DNA of 64,000 bases from Panulirus ornatus (lineage: Eukaryota; Arthropoda; Malacostraca; Decapoda; Palinuridae), in assembly GCF_036320965.1 (NCBI RefSeq), contig NC_092281.1, positions 11,028,219-11,092,218 on the forward strand, written 5' to 3'. A program made the translations under genes and the position numbers. The first letter of the stretch is position 1. Each line of letters starts with the position of its first letter. Positions 26,001 through 33,600 of this stretch are shown here, piece by piece. A model generated the notes under the pieces. The model was given only the letters and a program-made list of their open reading frames with translations, was not told the origin of the DNA and made no database searches.

Positions 26001-28194
26001 TTTTGTCTCTCAGGTATGATGAAAGTTTCCGTTATCTTAACTTTGTAGATATGACATGCCAGATGTGGAATGTGATTACTTGTGCCTTCTATAATGGATA
26101 TGGAAATTCATCACAACTTCCCAGACCAGGAAGCAATTTACTTATATTTTGGCTTTCATAAACAAGATTATAGGAAAAAGAAAATTATGGAAACCTCTTT
26201 CTACCATGTTCACTGTAGAGCAAGAGTCTGTTATGCATATCTTTGATCACAAGACTTTCCAGATCTAACAAATCATATTTGATATTACAGACATAGTACA
26301 AACTGCTATTTTGAAAGACATGTCAGTACAGTATATCAGAAAGTTAGATATACTGAGCTGATATCATAGACTAAACAAAGAGCAAATATCATTTCTATAA
26401 TTGCAAAGTGGTATAAGGATTCACTTGTGAACGTGTCAAAATTTTAAAGTTATTCAAACTTTAAAGTGTCAGAATTTGAAAATTATTCAGCCTTTAAAGT
26501 GTCAAAATTATATTCAGCCTTGAAAGTGTCAAAATTTTAAAGATATTCAGCCATATCTTGTACATTTTAATGATTATAGAATAATGAATAAAGATGAGTC
26601 TAAGTTGCACTGTGAGAGTGCTCCTATGCAGAAAAGGTTGGCTCACTGCATGTCATTTTGAATCTTAACTGATCTAACAAATGTCCAATTTTTTCCTTCT
26701 GTGATTTCGTTGTTTCAGGCAGCTTGAGTCTCTCTGTTTAGGCGATGGCATCAGCCACGACTGACTTGAATACTGTATCTTGCAGAAAGAATTGCGAAAA
26801 ACTAATCATATCATATCTAAACATGATTGTAATCCACATGTTCATCTTTTCATAGTTACGAAATCCAATGGAGAACTTTACGTATGCGACAGTTAGGGGG
26901 TCATCGGTGGACATGTACTTCAGGCGGCAGGTGGAGCTGAGCAACATGTACCGCACGATGGAGGGCAACAACTATCCCACAGCAGAGGAGGCCATTTTAG
27001 CTGTTAAATCAGGGTGGGTAGACAACCTAAAGCACAAACTTACACTGTCAGTGTTTTCAGTACTATTTGCTGGATTCATTGAGAGTGTAATATCCATTAG
27101 ATGTATTCAGAAAATCAATAGCACTTGTTAATAAACTAAATACTTTCTTAAATTTGTTGGAATCTCTCTTTTCAGGAAGTTAAAGGCTTTCATATGGGAC
27201 AGTTCACGTCTGGAATATGAGGCAGCAAAAGACTGTGAGTTGGTAACTGCTGGTGAGCTCTTTGGCCGCTCAGGATATGGCATTGGCCTTAAGAAAAACT
27301 CACCGTGGGCTGACAGGGTCACCCTAGCCATACTGGAGTTCCATGAAAGTGGCTACATGGAGGAGCTAGATAATAAATGGATCTTGCAGAACCAAGAAGA
27401 TCACTGTAACACAGATGAGAAAGCACCAGCAACACTGGGTCTGAAGAACATGGCTGGTGTGTTTATCTTGGTGGCTGCTGGCATCGTTGGTGGCATAGGC
27501 CTCATCATCATTGAGATCATTTATAAAAAGCACCAAATTAGAAAGCAAAAAAGACTGGAAATTGCTCGTCATGCTTATGATAAATGGAGAGGGGCCATTG
27601 AGGTTTGTCTAAAAAGATTTCTGTTTTAAAGTTCTTTGTAAAGTTGTTCTATTTGTGGAATCTTTTAAATTTTTTGTGTATGAAAATAATTTCTGGTGAT
27701 CAGACAAATAAGGAAAGAAAAAAGTACAAGTATTTCATTAGGTTATCATATTTACTTTTTCATCACAGAAACGGAAGACTTTACGGGCCTCCATGATGAT
27801 GCAGAGAAGACTCAAGGCTAATGGGGTTAACGAACCATCAGTGATCTGTGTCAATGTTGAAGGTGGATCTGGGGCTGGGGCTGGGGCTGGGGCTGGGGCA
27901 GTCAGTTCTGGGGGTGGTGCTGCTGCCACCAGTATTGGAGCTGCTGACCTGCCTCGGATGCTTCCTCCACCACCAGCACCTCCAGCACCCCCTTCACCCC
28001 CAGGCCTACCTCCAGATGTGCCTCCAGCACCTCCAGCTCCCCGATGGGGTAATGACATTCGGCAGCGTCATGTTTCAGCTCAGGATGAAGGTCTGCCTCC
28101 TCCTCCTCCACCCCCTGCAGGTGTGGACACCATGCGGCTACACGCTTCCTACAAGAACCTGTTCGGCCCTGACCCGCCTGATCTGGTGGCGTGA
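2735..28194 (+). CDS. Nmdar1: NMDA receptor subunit 1 (GluN1), 3' part of gene, ten exons
   Basis: Obligatory glycine-binding subunit of NMDA-type glutamate-gated cation channels, acting in the postsynaptic membrane. Exons: 2735-2903, 14399-14500, 16474-16720, 19101-19258, 20006-20136, 23146-23249, 24509-24657, 26856-27013, 27176-27602, 27769-28194. All junctions are AG/GT and phases match; 2071 bases give one split first codon, 689 residues and TGA. Numbering residues from Tyr at 2736: ATD end 1-56, linker 57-90, S1 lobe 91-240, M1 about 243-261, pore loop with Asn 298 (LLNSGIGEG), M3 with SYTANLAAF at 328-336, S2 lobe 354-495, M4 about 499-520, basic membrane-proximal tail, then Gly- and Pro-rich tail. 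Glycine-site residues of the family are visible (PLT..R in S1, SSVD and WDS in S2). The GluN1 assignment rests on these motifs and on the pore Asn. The ATD start, signal peptide and promoter lie outside the window. Confidence 0.97.
2904..4849. other. Nmdar1 intron, no feature recognised
   Basis: AT-rich intron. A minus-strand 69-codon open stretch at 3343-3552 has no recognisable domain. The segment at about 4340-4560 (CCACGGCTACCCCCTTGAGG) has the look of a dispersed repeat, but no second copy was found here. Confidence 0.4.
4850..6700 (-). mobile_element. jockey/CR1-like LINE remnant, reverse transcriptase pieces
   Basis: Read on the minus strand from 6640 to 4880: fragments resembling the pre-RT region ([13 protein letters not shown] near 6390-6350), the first RT block ([14 protein letters not shown] within 6207-5797, followed by a hydrophobic NFLKHLI end), and near 5130-5040 the post-RT signature [15 protein letters not shown] followed by [12 protein letters not shown]. 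Frameshifts and stops are numerous, so the copy is dead. Opposite orientation to Nmdar1. The clade is inferred from these motifs only; no ends or target-site duplications could be set. Confidence 0.75.
6701..7607. other. Nmdar1 intron, no feature recognised
   Basis: AT-rich; no supported coding or repeat structure. Confidence 0.4.
7608..7800 (+). mobile_element. strongly decayed 3' fragment of the RTE-like LINE family
   Basis: CCGTCAGTGGGTTGAATTAGG aligns by eye with GCTGTCAGTGGATTGAAT of the LINE at 22750-22780, and GAGCTCTGGTTTTG with ACCATGCATGACA aligns with the 3' UTR of the copy at 435-470. Many substitutions and indels; ends uncertain. Confidence 0.55.
7801..10252. other. Nmdar1 intron, no feature recognised
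   Basis: Mostly AT-rich. From about 10190 the sequence becomes GC-richer, leading into the candidate cassette exon. No repeat or coding signature supported elsewhere. Confidence 0.4.
10253..10318 (+). CDS. candidate cassette exon of Nmdar1 (22 residues, ATD-LBD linker)
   Basis: Inside the 11.5-kb intron, a 66-base segment is bounded by a pyrimidine-rich acceptor (CTGTTTTCTCTGGCAG) and a donor AAG/GTAATA. It has 22 sense codons in phase 0, the same phase as the junction it would enter (after 2903, before 14399), so inclusion keeps frame. The peptide begins [11 protein letters not shown] and ends TTTQQPK, with five basic and two acidic residues. It is GC-rich against an AT-rich intron. Mammalian GluN1 has a basic 21-residue optional cassette (N1) at a different place in the ATD, so this would be an analogous, not homologous, insert. 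No transcript evidence is available; chance occurrence is possible. Confidence 0.45.
10319..14398. other. Nmdar1 intron, no feature recognised
   Basis: AT-rich intron with one GC-richer islet near 10860-10970 and a repeat-looking passage near 12890-13010 (CTTGGGCTGCAGGAGCCC). No coding evidence. The 3' end has a T-rich tract and the CTACTAG acceptor. Confidence 0.4.
14399..14500 (+). CDS. Nmdar1: Nmdar1 exon: ATD-LBD linker and start of S1
   Basis: 34 codons, phase 0 at both ends; acceptor CTACTAG before 14399, donor AAG/GTCAGT after 14500. It encodes [18 protein letters not shown] followed by NTT (N-glycosylation sequon) and ends at MIPTRLK. The WPG motif followed by a Lys-Pro-Gly stretch is the usual GluN1 linker into the first ligand-binding segment. 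Confidence 0.95.
14501..15227. other. Nmdar1 intron, no feature recognised
   Basis: No supported feature; the passage 14880-15060 may be an old repeat. Confidence 0.35.
15228..15510 (+). mobile_element. SINE-like dispersed repeat
   Basis: Compact GC-richer block in AT-rich intron: CCTGGGGACAGGAGAG, CCCTGCGTGTCGTGGAAGG, a T-rich tract at 15344-15359, CAAAGGCCCAGTCCTCTG and a tail ACGCTACCTCGCTAATGCGG followed by an A/G-rich run. The tail matches the 3' end of the RTE-like LINE at 22902-22930. No tRNA A/B boxes are visible, so the origin of its 5' part is unknown. The non-autonomous call is an inference from size, lack of coding capacity and the shared tail. Confidence 0.7.
15511..16473. other. 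Nmdar1 intron, no feature recognised
   Basis: AT-rich; ends with the TTCCTAG acceptor. Nothing else recognised. Confidence 0.45.
16474..16720 (+). CDS. Nmdar1: Nmdar1 exon: S1 lobe of glycine-binding domain
   Basis: 82 codons plus one base; acceptor TTCCTAG, donor ACAG/GTAAAG. It encodes [10 protein letters not shown], two cysteine pairs (CLGGGRVLC and FCCSGYC) as in GluN1 loop 1, the conserved [18 protein letters not shown] segment and FGSLQ, whose Phe corresponds to the glycine-contacting Phe of GluN1. Sequons NTS and NFT are present. Strongly conserved. Confidence 0.97.
16721..17389. other. Nmdar1 intron, no feature recognised
   Basis: AT-rich intron after the S1 exon; no repeat or coding signature. 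Confidence 0.45.
17390..17990 (-). mobile_element. decayed jockey-like LINE fragment
   Basis: The passage GATTATGATCAAAGTCTGCC at about 17449 matches GATTATGATCAAATCTTCCC at 52815, and CTGGCGACATATTAGGTAC with CCCAAAGTTCC near 17740-17780 matches the same module at 63340-63385. All three copies run in the same (minus) direction. No open frame survives. A short internal duplication (GTTGTCAAGCTAGTTT) lies at 17385-17445. Confidence 0.6.
17991..19100. other. Nmdar1 intron, purine-rich in part
   Basis: From about 18400 to 18950 the plus strand is strongly purine-rich (many AGAAA/GGAAA runs). A stretch near 18736-18780 reads [16 protein letters not shown] in one frame, which resembles the linker before RT domains in LINEs; this is too weak to name an element. 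Confidence 0.35.
19101..19258 (+). CDS. Nmdar1: Nmdar1 exon: S1 ligand-contact segment
   Basis: Begins with two bases finishing a Gly codon and ends in phase 0; acceptor TCTCTCAG, donor AAG/GTGTGA. It encodes [20 protein letters not shown], then [19 protein letters not shown]. The Pro-Leu-Thr and downstream Arg are the family's agonist alpha-carboxylate/amino contacts. The donor is immediately followed by an in-frame TGA, so failure to splice would truncate before M1. Confidence 0.97.
19259..20005. other. Nmdar1 intron, no feature recognised
   Basis: AT-rich, pyrimidine-rich at the 3' end before the acceptor at 20004-20005. Confidence 0.5.
20006..20136 (+). CDS. Nmdar1: Nmdar1 exon: pre-M1 and M1 helix
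   Basis: 43 codons plus two bases; acceptor CTTACCCTCAG, donor GGCAG/GTAAGA. It encodes [15 protein letters not shown], then the hydrophobic M1 segment [17 protein letters not shown], and DRFSPFG, which marks the cytoplasmic end of M1 in ionotropic glutamate receptors. Confidence 0.97.
20137..20454. other. Nmdar1 intron, no feature recognised
   Basis: First part of the intron between the M1 and pore exons. No supported feature. Confidence 0.5.
20455..20745 (+). mobile_element. jockey/CR1-like LINE carboxy-terminal fragment
   Basis: One frame reads [20 protein letters not shown] then VNKHFP, two stops, then [10 protein letters not shown], a stop and [14 protein letters not shown]. The pattern of a basic region, FFP-like motif, WNxL and a final FK.R is the post-RT end of many jockey/CR1 elements. 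Same strand as Nmdar1; dead. Confidence 0.7.
20746..21141. other. Nmdar1 intron with short (AC)n
   Basis: Contains a short (AC)n run near 20773-20790; otherwise AT-rich with no feature. Confidence 0.5.
21142..21173. repeat. perfect 32-bp palindrome with TA core
   Basis: TGTGG, an alternating AT core, and CCACA form an exact inverted repeat centred between 21157 and 21158. It could extrude as a cruciform and directly precedes a LINE-type tail. Confidence 0.9.
21171..21235 (+). mobile_element. tail-only LINE/SINE remnant with A run and (TA)n
   Basis: ACAGCGACAAAGTATAAA followed by an A run and (TA)n repeats the terminal sequence ACAGCGACAAAGC plus A run of the LINE at 22924-22968. This is the 3' tip of another copy, placed immediately upstream of the main LINE, so the two insertions are nested or head-to-tail. 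Confidence 0.7.
21236..22754 (+). pseudogene. reverse transcriptase with one in-frame stop
   Basis: Both halves (to 21541 and from 21545) are in the same frame; only the TAG separates ACT from [16 protein letters not shown]. Catalytic Asp of motif A and the Asp pair of FADD are intact, so the loss of function is recent: one nonsense change plus 5' truncation. Confidence 0.9.
21236..22968 (+). mobile_element. RTE-like non-LTR retrotransposon, 5'-truncated
   Basis: Encodes a reverse transcriptase from its first block ([20 protein letters not shown]) to a post-RT region ending about 22754. Visible blocks: [27 protein letters not shown], motif [26 protein letters not shown], motif [13 protein letters not shown] with both aspartates, and a thumb/post-RT region with [13 protein letters not shown] and [10 protein letters not shown]. 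One TAG (21542-21544) interrupts an otherwise open frame of about 506 codons. The endonuclease is missing (5' truncation). The 3' UTR (22755-22935) ends GCGCTACCTCGCAAACGCGG, then an A-rich tail with AATAAA and (TA)n. Same strand as its host gene. Confidence 0.9.
22968..23030. repeat. (TA)n microsatellite at LINE tail
   Basis: Uninterrupted TA run after the A-rich tail, ending about 115 bases upstream of the pore exon. Confidence 0.95.
23146..23249 (+). CDS. Nmdar1: Nmdar1 exon: pore loop (M2) with Asn site
   Basis: Short 104-base exon, acceptor AAAATCAG, donor GAAG/GTATGT. It encodes [20 protein letters not shown] followed by IGE. The Asn of LLNSG is the Q/R/N-site residue that gives NMDA channels calcium permeability and magnesium block. 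The intron just upstream holds the RTE-like LINE and a (TA)n tract ending about 115 bases before the acceptor. Confidence 0.97.
23250..24079. other. Nmdar1 intron, no feature recognised
   Basis: AT-rich intron after the pore-loop exon; no repeat or coding signature. Confidence 0.45.
24080..24460. repeat. degenerate minisatellite in Nmdar1 intron
   Basis: Loosely repeated units of about 30 bases of the form 'TTGA.CCCACCATGAC...ACAGTGTA'. The units are diverged. The array stops about 45 bases before the M3 exon acceptor. Confidence 0.7.
24509..24657 (+). CDS. Nmdar1: Nmdar1 exon: M3 gate helix
   Basis: Begins with two bases closing the Gly codon of the GEG motif; acceptor AACTCACAG, donor AGG/GTCAGT. 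It encodes [19 protein letters not shown], then the invariant SYTANLAAF gating motif (lurcher region) and the linker [18 protein letters not shown]. This is the most conserved part of the gene. Confidence 0.98.
24658..25399. other. Nmdar1 intron with short tandem duplication
   Basis: A roughly 40-base passage with TTGATAGTTAAC is duplicated in tandem at about 24895-24970. Nothing else recognised. Confidence 0.5.
25400..25900 (+). mobile_element. A+C-rich LINE fragment (post-RT region)
   Basis: The plus strand is strikingly A+C-rich. In one frame it reads [20 protein letters not shown] followed by [14 protein letters not shown], and later [20 protein letters not shown], with stops between. 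LNYASTAWS and the following pattern are typical of the post-RT region of one jockey/I-type LINE group. Dead copy. Confidence 0.65.
25901..26855. other. Nmdar1 intron with short tandem repeat
   Basis: At about 26425-26555 four loose copies of a 30- to 37-base AT-rich unit (GTGTCAAAATTTTAAAG ... TATTCAGCC) stand in tandem. No coding evidence in the rest. Confidence 0.6.
26856..27013 (+). CDS. Nmdar1: Nmdar1 exon: start of S2 lobe
   Basis: 52 codons plus two bases; acceptor TTTTCATAG, donor TCAGG/GTGGGT. It encodes [36 protein letters not shown] and [10 protein letters not shown]. The Ser-Ser-Val-Asp segment carries the S2 glycine contact. Confidence 0.97.
27176..27602 (+). CDS. Nmdar1: Nmdar1 exon: S2 lobe, M4 and membrane-proximal tail
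   Basis: 427 bases, acceptor CTCTTTTCAG, donor GAG/GTTTGT. It encodes [20 protein letters not shown] (the Asp of WDS is the glycine amino-group contact), [12 protein letters not shown], the M4 helix [20 protein letters not shown] and the basic segment [20 protein letters not shown] then KWRG. That segment matches the position of the C0 calmodulin/alpha-actinin-binding region of vertebrate GluN1. The flanking intron is only 166 bases. Confidence 0.97.
27769..28194 (+). CDS. Nmdar1: Nmdar1 terminal coding exon: Gly/Pro-rich tail
   Basis: Acceptor CATCACAG, then AAA CGG AAG in phase 0 and TGA at 28192-28194. It encodes [19 protein letters not shown], then a (GGGGCT)n-encoded GAGAGAGA stretch, an alanine run, long Pro-rich segments ([14 protein letters not shown] and a second PPPPPPP) and a conserved-looking end [16 protein letters not shown]. 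The 142-residue exon makes the tail low-complexity and proline-rich; it does not end in the PDZ-binding form known from some vertebrate isoforms. Proline runs suggest SH3/WW or EVH1-type partners, an inference only. Confidence 0.95.
   Translation, partial: KRKTLRASMMMQRRLKANGVNEPSVICVNVEGGSGAGAGAGAGAVSSGGGAAATSIGAADLPRMLPPPPAPPAPPSPPGLPPDVPPAPPAPRWGNDIRQRHVSAQDEGLPPPPPPPAGVDTMRLHASYKNLFGPDPPDLVA
27867..27900 (+). repeat. coding (GGGGCT)n hexanucleotide repeat
   Basis: Five consecutive GGGGCT/GGGGCA units inside the last Nmdar1 exon encode Gly-Ala dipeptides. The unit keeps frame, so length variants would be tolerated. Confidence 0.95.
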
Positions 28195-30669
28195 GCACCC
28201 GCTGTTAGCCTCTGTATCAGAGGCAGCCAGGCTCACAGGGGCAAGTGACCCTGGCAGGGAGGCCCACTGACTCCCCTCTTCATAACGTCCACTCGGCGGT
28301 GCCCCGGGCCATGCTCCCCCAGGCCACTGTGCTGCGCACCACCAATGGCTCGCCAGCCAGGCCAGGGGGTCACTAACTACGCTTCTCACTCGTCAGCAAC
28401 ATTGTATAAACCCATGGACATTTATAGCATGTTATCAGTGGGTCATAGAACCTTGACCACCCTAACTTTAATTGTTTATTTTGGTAAAACACATTCAGAC
28501 CCTTCTGCAACTCCTGGTTAGAAATTAAACTATATCTTAGTTGAGATAAGCCACACAGAAAAGACAGCAGTTGGTGAGGGACATTATGTGTGGTGGTGTA
28601 ACAGAGCCAGTAGACACACTCCCACAGTACCCTTCGGGAGCGAGAGGGTGCGCTTGTTGATCTGTTGTTGTACTCCCATCCTGCTCCCTCACCAGGAGTA
28701 TTTTAGCTAGGGAGCATTAGTGTGGAGCCCCAACCAGTGTGAGGGGCAGGGGGGGACTGTCCCTTATGCCGACAGTATGAGGGGCGAGTGGCAATGAGTG
28801 CCCCCTTAAGCTGTCAGTGTGAGGGGTAGCCAACAGTAAGTACCTCCCTCATGCTAAATGTGAGGGCCAAATGACACTGAGTTCCTCCTACTGCCACTAA
28901 TATGGGCAGACACGAGTTCCACCTCCTACCACAAGCACACTTGATGGGGGTAACAAATAATGCCCTCTCTTGGCATCAAGTGACAGGAGTAGGCATTAGG
29001 AAGTGCCTTTTCATGCCACAGTTGCCTGGAGGTGGGCTGGTCACTGTTTCATCATGAGACTAGTGTCATGAGGTGGATCACAGTAAGGCCCTCACGTCCA
29101 TTAGTGCTTGGAGTGGGGGTACCAGTGTGTCACCCATCACGTACACCAGTGTGAGATACGGGTACCTGCTAGTGCCAACCCCCCCTTACCCCTGTCACAC
29201 ACCTTTCTGTTAGCCTTGTAAGGCCCTGCTGAATATCTGGAATCTACACTGTTGATGATACGCTTATAATCGTTGTGTGTTGTGACCACGGACAAGAACG
29301 GCCACGCATGGACAAACATTAGGCATATAGCAACCTGGAGGTGCTGTGTGCTGAGGACTTATGGTGTGGTGGTCTGTTCCTGCAGTTGTTTACATGTATA
29401 CTTATTTGTAATTTCTGAGGCTGAATAGAATGGAATTTGACTGAAAAAAATACTTTTTCAAAAAAAAAAATCTAAAACCTGAAAAACACCAGTTATTACA
29501 TTGCTTTAAACTTAGGTAATAATGTTTAGAAAAAAAGCCATTGGTAGAAAATAAATTGTTAAAACAAATTTATAATAATTTCAGTAACATATTAAGTAAT
29601 GGCCAGTATTGGCAATATGTTATTTTGAAAATGCCATTTAATAATTAAAGAGGCTATAGCAGTGGAGAGACCGACCAAGCCTTCCTATGTTTGGTGGCAT
29701 GGGAGCCATGTTGATGGAGCTTGTAGTCCCACTAGGGGGAGTTCTGGCCCAGAAGTGTTGCAATAAGGAACAATGAGCCTTATGATACGACTACCGAAGG
29801 GTGAGAATAACCTAATGTGTGGTGTAGACAGATGTTTAGGTGTGTGAGTGTGTGGGTGCGTGTGTGTGTGTGTTTACGTGTGTTTGATACAAGGATCCAG
29901 AATGGAGCTAAAAGTTCTTATTGTAAGTGATTCTGTGGAGGGTTTCCTATAGTTTTGTCAACCGTGTATTCATTCATTTTAAGCTTTGAAATGTTCTTCC
30001 ATTAACTGTGGTCATTTTCATTTGATTTGTACGGATGTGAAAATGAAACAATATACTGAACCATGATGTACTTATTCTGATGATTAATGAATGACTTCTG
30101 ATAAACAAACAAGTTATATTTGGGTCAAGTGGCTTTGTCAACATTATGCTCAGTTGATAGACAGTATTAATTAGTAGAGTGTGTGTGTGCAACGTTCTTA
30201 TTTTATTTAATAAGTTTTTGCATGTTTTGGACTAAGGAGATTGTATTAGTACTCAGCAGGGGTGACAGGAGATGTGTTTTACATACGAACAGTAGATGAA
30301 TAAACCTCGTCTGATAGCAGACAGAAGGTTGGACACCCCTTGTTTAATACTAAAATAAAAACCACAACAGACGTTTTGTATCCTTAGCTGTGTACCATAT
30401 GTTGCTCCCAATGACAGGAATTATTATTAACACTTGAAGGAACTGACTTGTCTCTAAACCATCATCATCACAGCTCCAATCACCATGTTGATACTCATTA
30501 CAAGCTCTGCAAACACCTGGAACCATAAGTGCTAATCAGACTGGTTCCTAACAGGCAGTGATTTGGAAGTTCATTGCCTTCATAATGTTACTTTAGACTG
30601 ACAATGAACAGTGGCATGTTGCACTGAGGAGATTATATATCTGCATAAAACATGTTCAGGGATCTTGTG
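28195..30669 (+). other. Nmdar1 3' untranslated region and downstream flank
   Basis: No recognisable gene. Candidate AATAAA polyadenylation signals stand at 29550-29555, 30299-30304 and 30354-30359; the true 3' end cannot be chosen from sequence alone. Between about 28700 and 29000 there is a degenerate repeat of roughly 55 bases built around 'GTGTGAGGGG' and 'GAGTGCCTCCT'. A short (GT)n lies near 29852-29873. Composition becomes AT-rich again after 29400. Confidence 0.6.
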
Positions 30670-33600
30670 GCCACACAGCATATACTGGGGTCATGAGTCC
30701 ACACAGCATATACTGGGGTCATGTGCCCCCACAGCATATACTGGGGGTCATACGTCCACACAGCATATACTGGGGGTCGTGTGTCCACGCAGCATATACT
30801 GGGGTCATATGTACACACAGCATATACTGGGGGTCATATGTACACACAGCATATACTGGGGGTCATATGTACACACAGCATATACTGGGGGTCATATGTA
30901 CACACAGCATATACTGGGGGTCATATGTACACACAGCATATACTGGGGGTCATATGTACACACAGCATATACTGGGGGTCATATGTACACACAGCATATA
31001 CTGGGGGTCATATGTACACACAGCATATACTGGGGGTCATATGTACACACAGCATATACTGGGGGTCATATGTACACACAGCATATACTGGGGGTCATAT
31101 GTACACACAGCATATACTGGGGGTCATATGTACACACAGCATATACTGGGGGTCATATGTACACACAGCATATACTGGGGGTCATATGTACACACAGCAT
31201 ATACTGGGGGTCATATGTACACACAGCATATACTGGGGGTCATATGTACACACAGCATATACTGGGGGTCATATGTACACACAGCATATACTGGGGGTCA
31301 TATGTACACACAGCATATACTGGGGGTCATATGTACACACAGCATATACTGGGGGTCATATGTACACACAGCATATACTGGGGGTCATATGTACACACAG
31401 CATATACTGGGGGTCATATGTACACACAGCATATACTGGGGGTCATATGTACACACAGCATATACTGGGGGTCATATGTACACACAGCATATACTGGGGG
31501 TCATATGTACACACAGCATATACTGGGGGTCATATGTACACACAGCATATACTGGGGGTCATATGTACACACAGCATATACTGGGGGTCATATGTACACA
31601 CAGCATATACTGGGGGTCATATGTACACACAGCATATACTGGGGGTCATATGTACACACAGCATATACTGGGGGTCATATGTACACACAGCATATACTGG
31701 GGGTCATATGTACACACAGCATATACTGGGGGTCATATGTACACACAGCATATACTGGGGGTCATATGTACACACAGCATATACTGGGGGTCATATGTAC
31801 ACACAGCATATACTGGGGGTCATATGTACACACAGCATATACTGGGGGTCATATGTACACACAGCATATACTGGGGGTCATATGTACACACAGCATATAC
31901 TGGGGGTCATATGTACACACAGCATATACTGGGGGTCATATGTACACACAGCATATACTGGGGGTCATATGTACACACAGCATATACTGGGGGTCATATG
32001 TACACACAGCATATACTGGGGGTCATATGTACACACAGCATATACTGGGGGTCATATGTACACACAGCATATACTGGGGGTCATATGTACACACAGCATA
32101 TACTGGGGGTCATATGTACACACAGCATATACTGGGGGTCATATGTACACACAGCATATACTGGGGGTCATATGTACACACAGCATATACTGGGGGTCAT
32201 ATGTACACACAGCATATACTGGGGGTCATATGTACACACAGCATATACTGGGGGTCATATGTACACACAGCATATACTGGGGGTCATATGTACACACAGC
32301 ATATACTGGGGGTCATATGTACACACAGCATATACTGGGGGTCATATGTACACACAGCATATACTGGGGGTCATATGTACACACAGCATATACTGGGGGT
32401 CATATGTACACACAGCATATACTGGGGGTCATATGTACACACAGCATATACTGGGGGTCATATGTACACACAGCATATACTGGGGGTCATATGTACACAC
32501 AGCATATACTGGGGGTCATATGTACACACAGCATATACTGGGGGTCATATGTACACACAGCATATACTGGGGGTCATATGTACACACAGCATATACTGGG
32601 GGTCATATGTACACACAGCATATACTGGGGGTCATATGTACACACAGCATATACTGGGGGTCATATGTACACACAGCATATACTGGGGGTCATATGTACA
32701 CACAGCATATACTGGGGGTCATATGTACACACAGCATATACTGGGGGTCATATGTACACACAGCATATACTGGGGGTCATATGTACACACAGCATATACT
32801 GGGGGTCATATGTACACACAGCATATACTGGGGGTCATATGTACACACAGCATATACTGGGGGTCATATGTACACACAGCATATACTGGGGGTCATATGT
32901 ACACACAGCATATACTGGGGGTCATATGTACACACAGCATATACTGGGGGTCATATGTACACACAGCATATACTGGGGGTCATATGTACACACAGCATAT
33001 ACTGGGGGTCATATGTACACACAGCATATACTGGGGGTCATATGTACACACAGCATATACTGGGGGTCATATGTACACACAGCATATACTGGGGGTCATA
33101 TGTACACACAGCATATACTGGGGGTCATATGTACACACAGCATATACTGGGGGTCATATGTACACACAGCATATACTGGGGGTCATATGTACACACAGCA
33201 TATACTGGGGGTCATATGTACACACAGCATATACTGGGGGTCATATGTACACACAGCATATACTGGGGGTCATATGTACACACAGCATATACTGGGGGTC
33301 ATATGTACACACAGCATATACTGGGGGTCATATGTACACACAGCATATACTGGGGGTCATATGTACACACAGCATATACTGGGGGTCATATGTACACACA
33401 GCATATACTGGGGGTCATATGTACACACAGCATATACTGGGGGTCATATGTACACACAGCATATACTGGGGGTCATATGTACACACAGCATATACTGGGG
33501 GTCATATGTACACACAGCATATACTGGGGGTCATATGTACACACAGCATATACTGGGGGTCATATGTACACACAGCATATACTGGGGGTCATATGTACAC

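Noticed and set aside
27738..28058. Gly/Pro-rich frame antisense to the last Nmdar1 exon
   Set aside because: Mirror of a real, well-supported coding exon.
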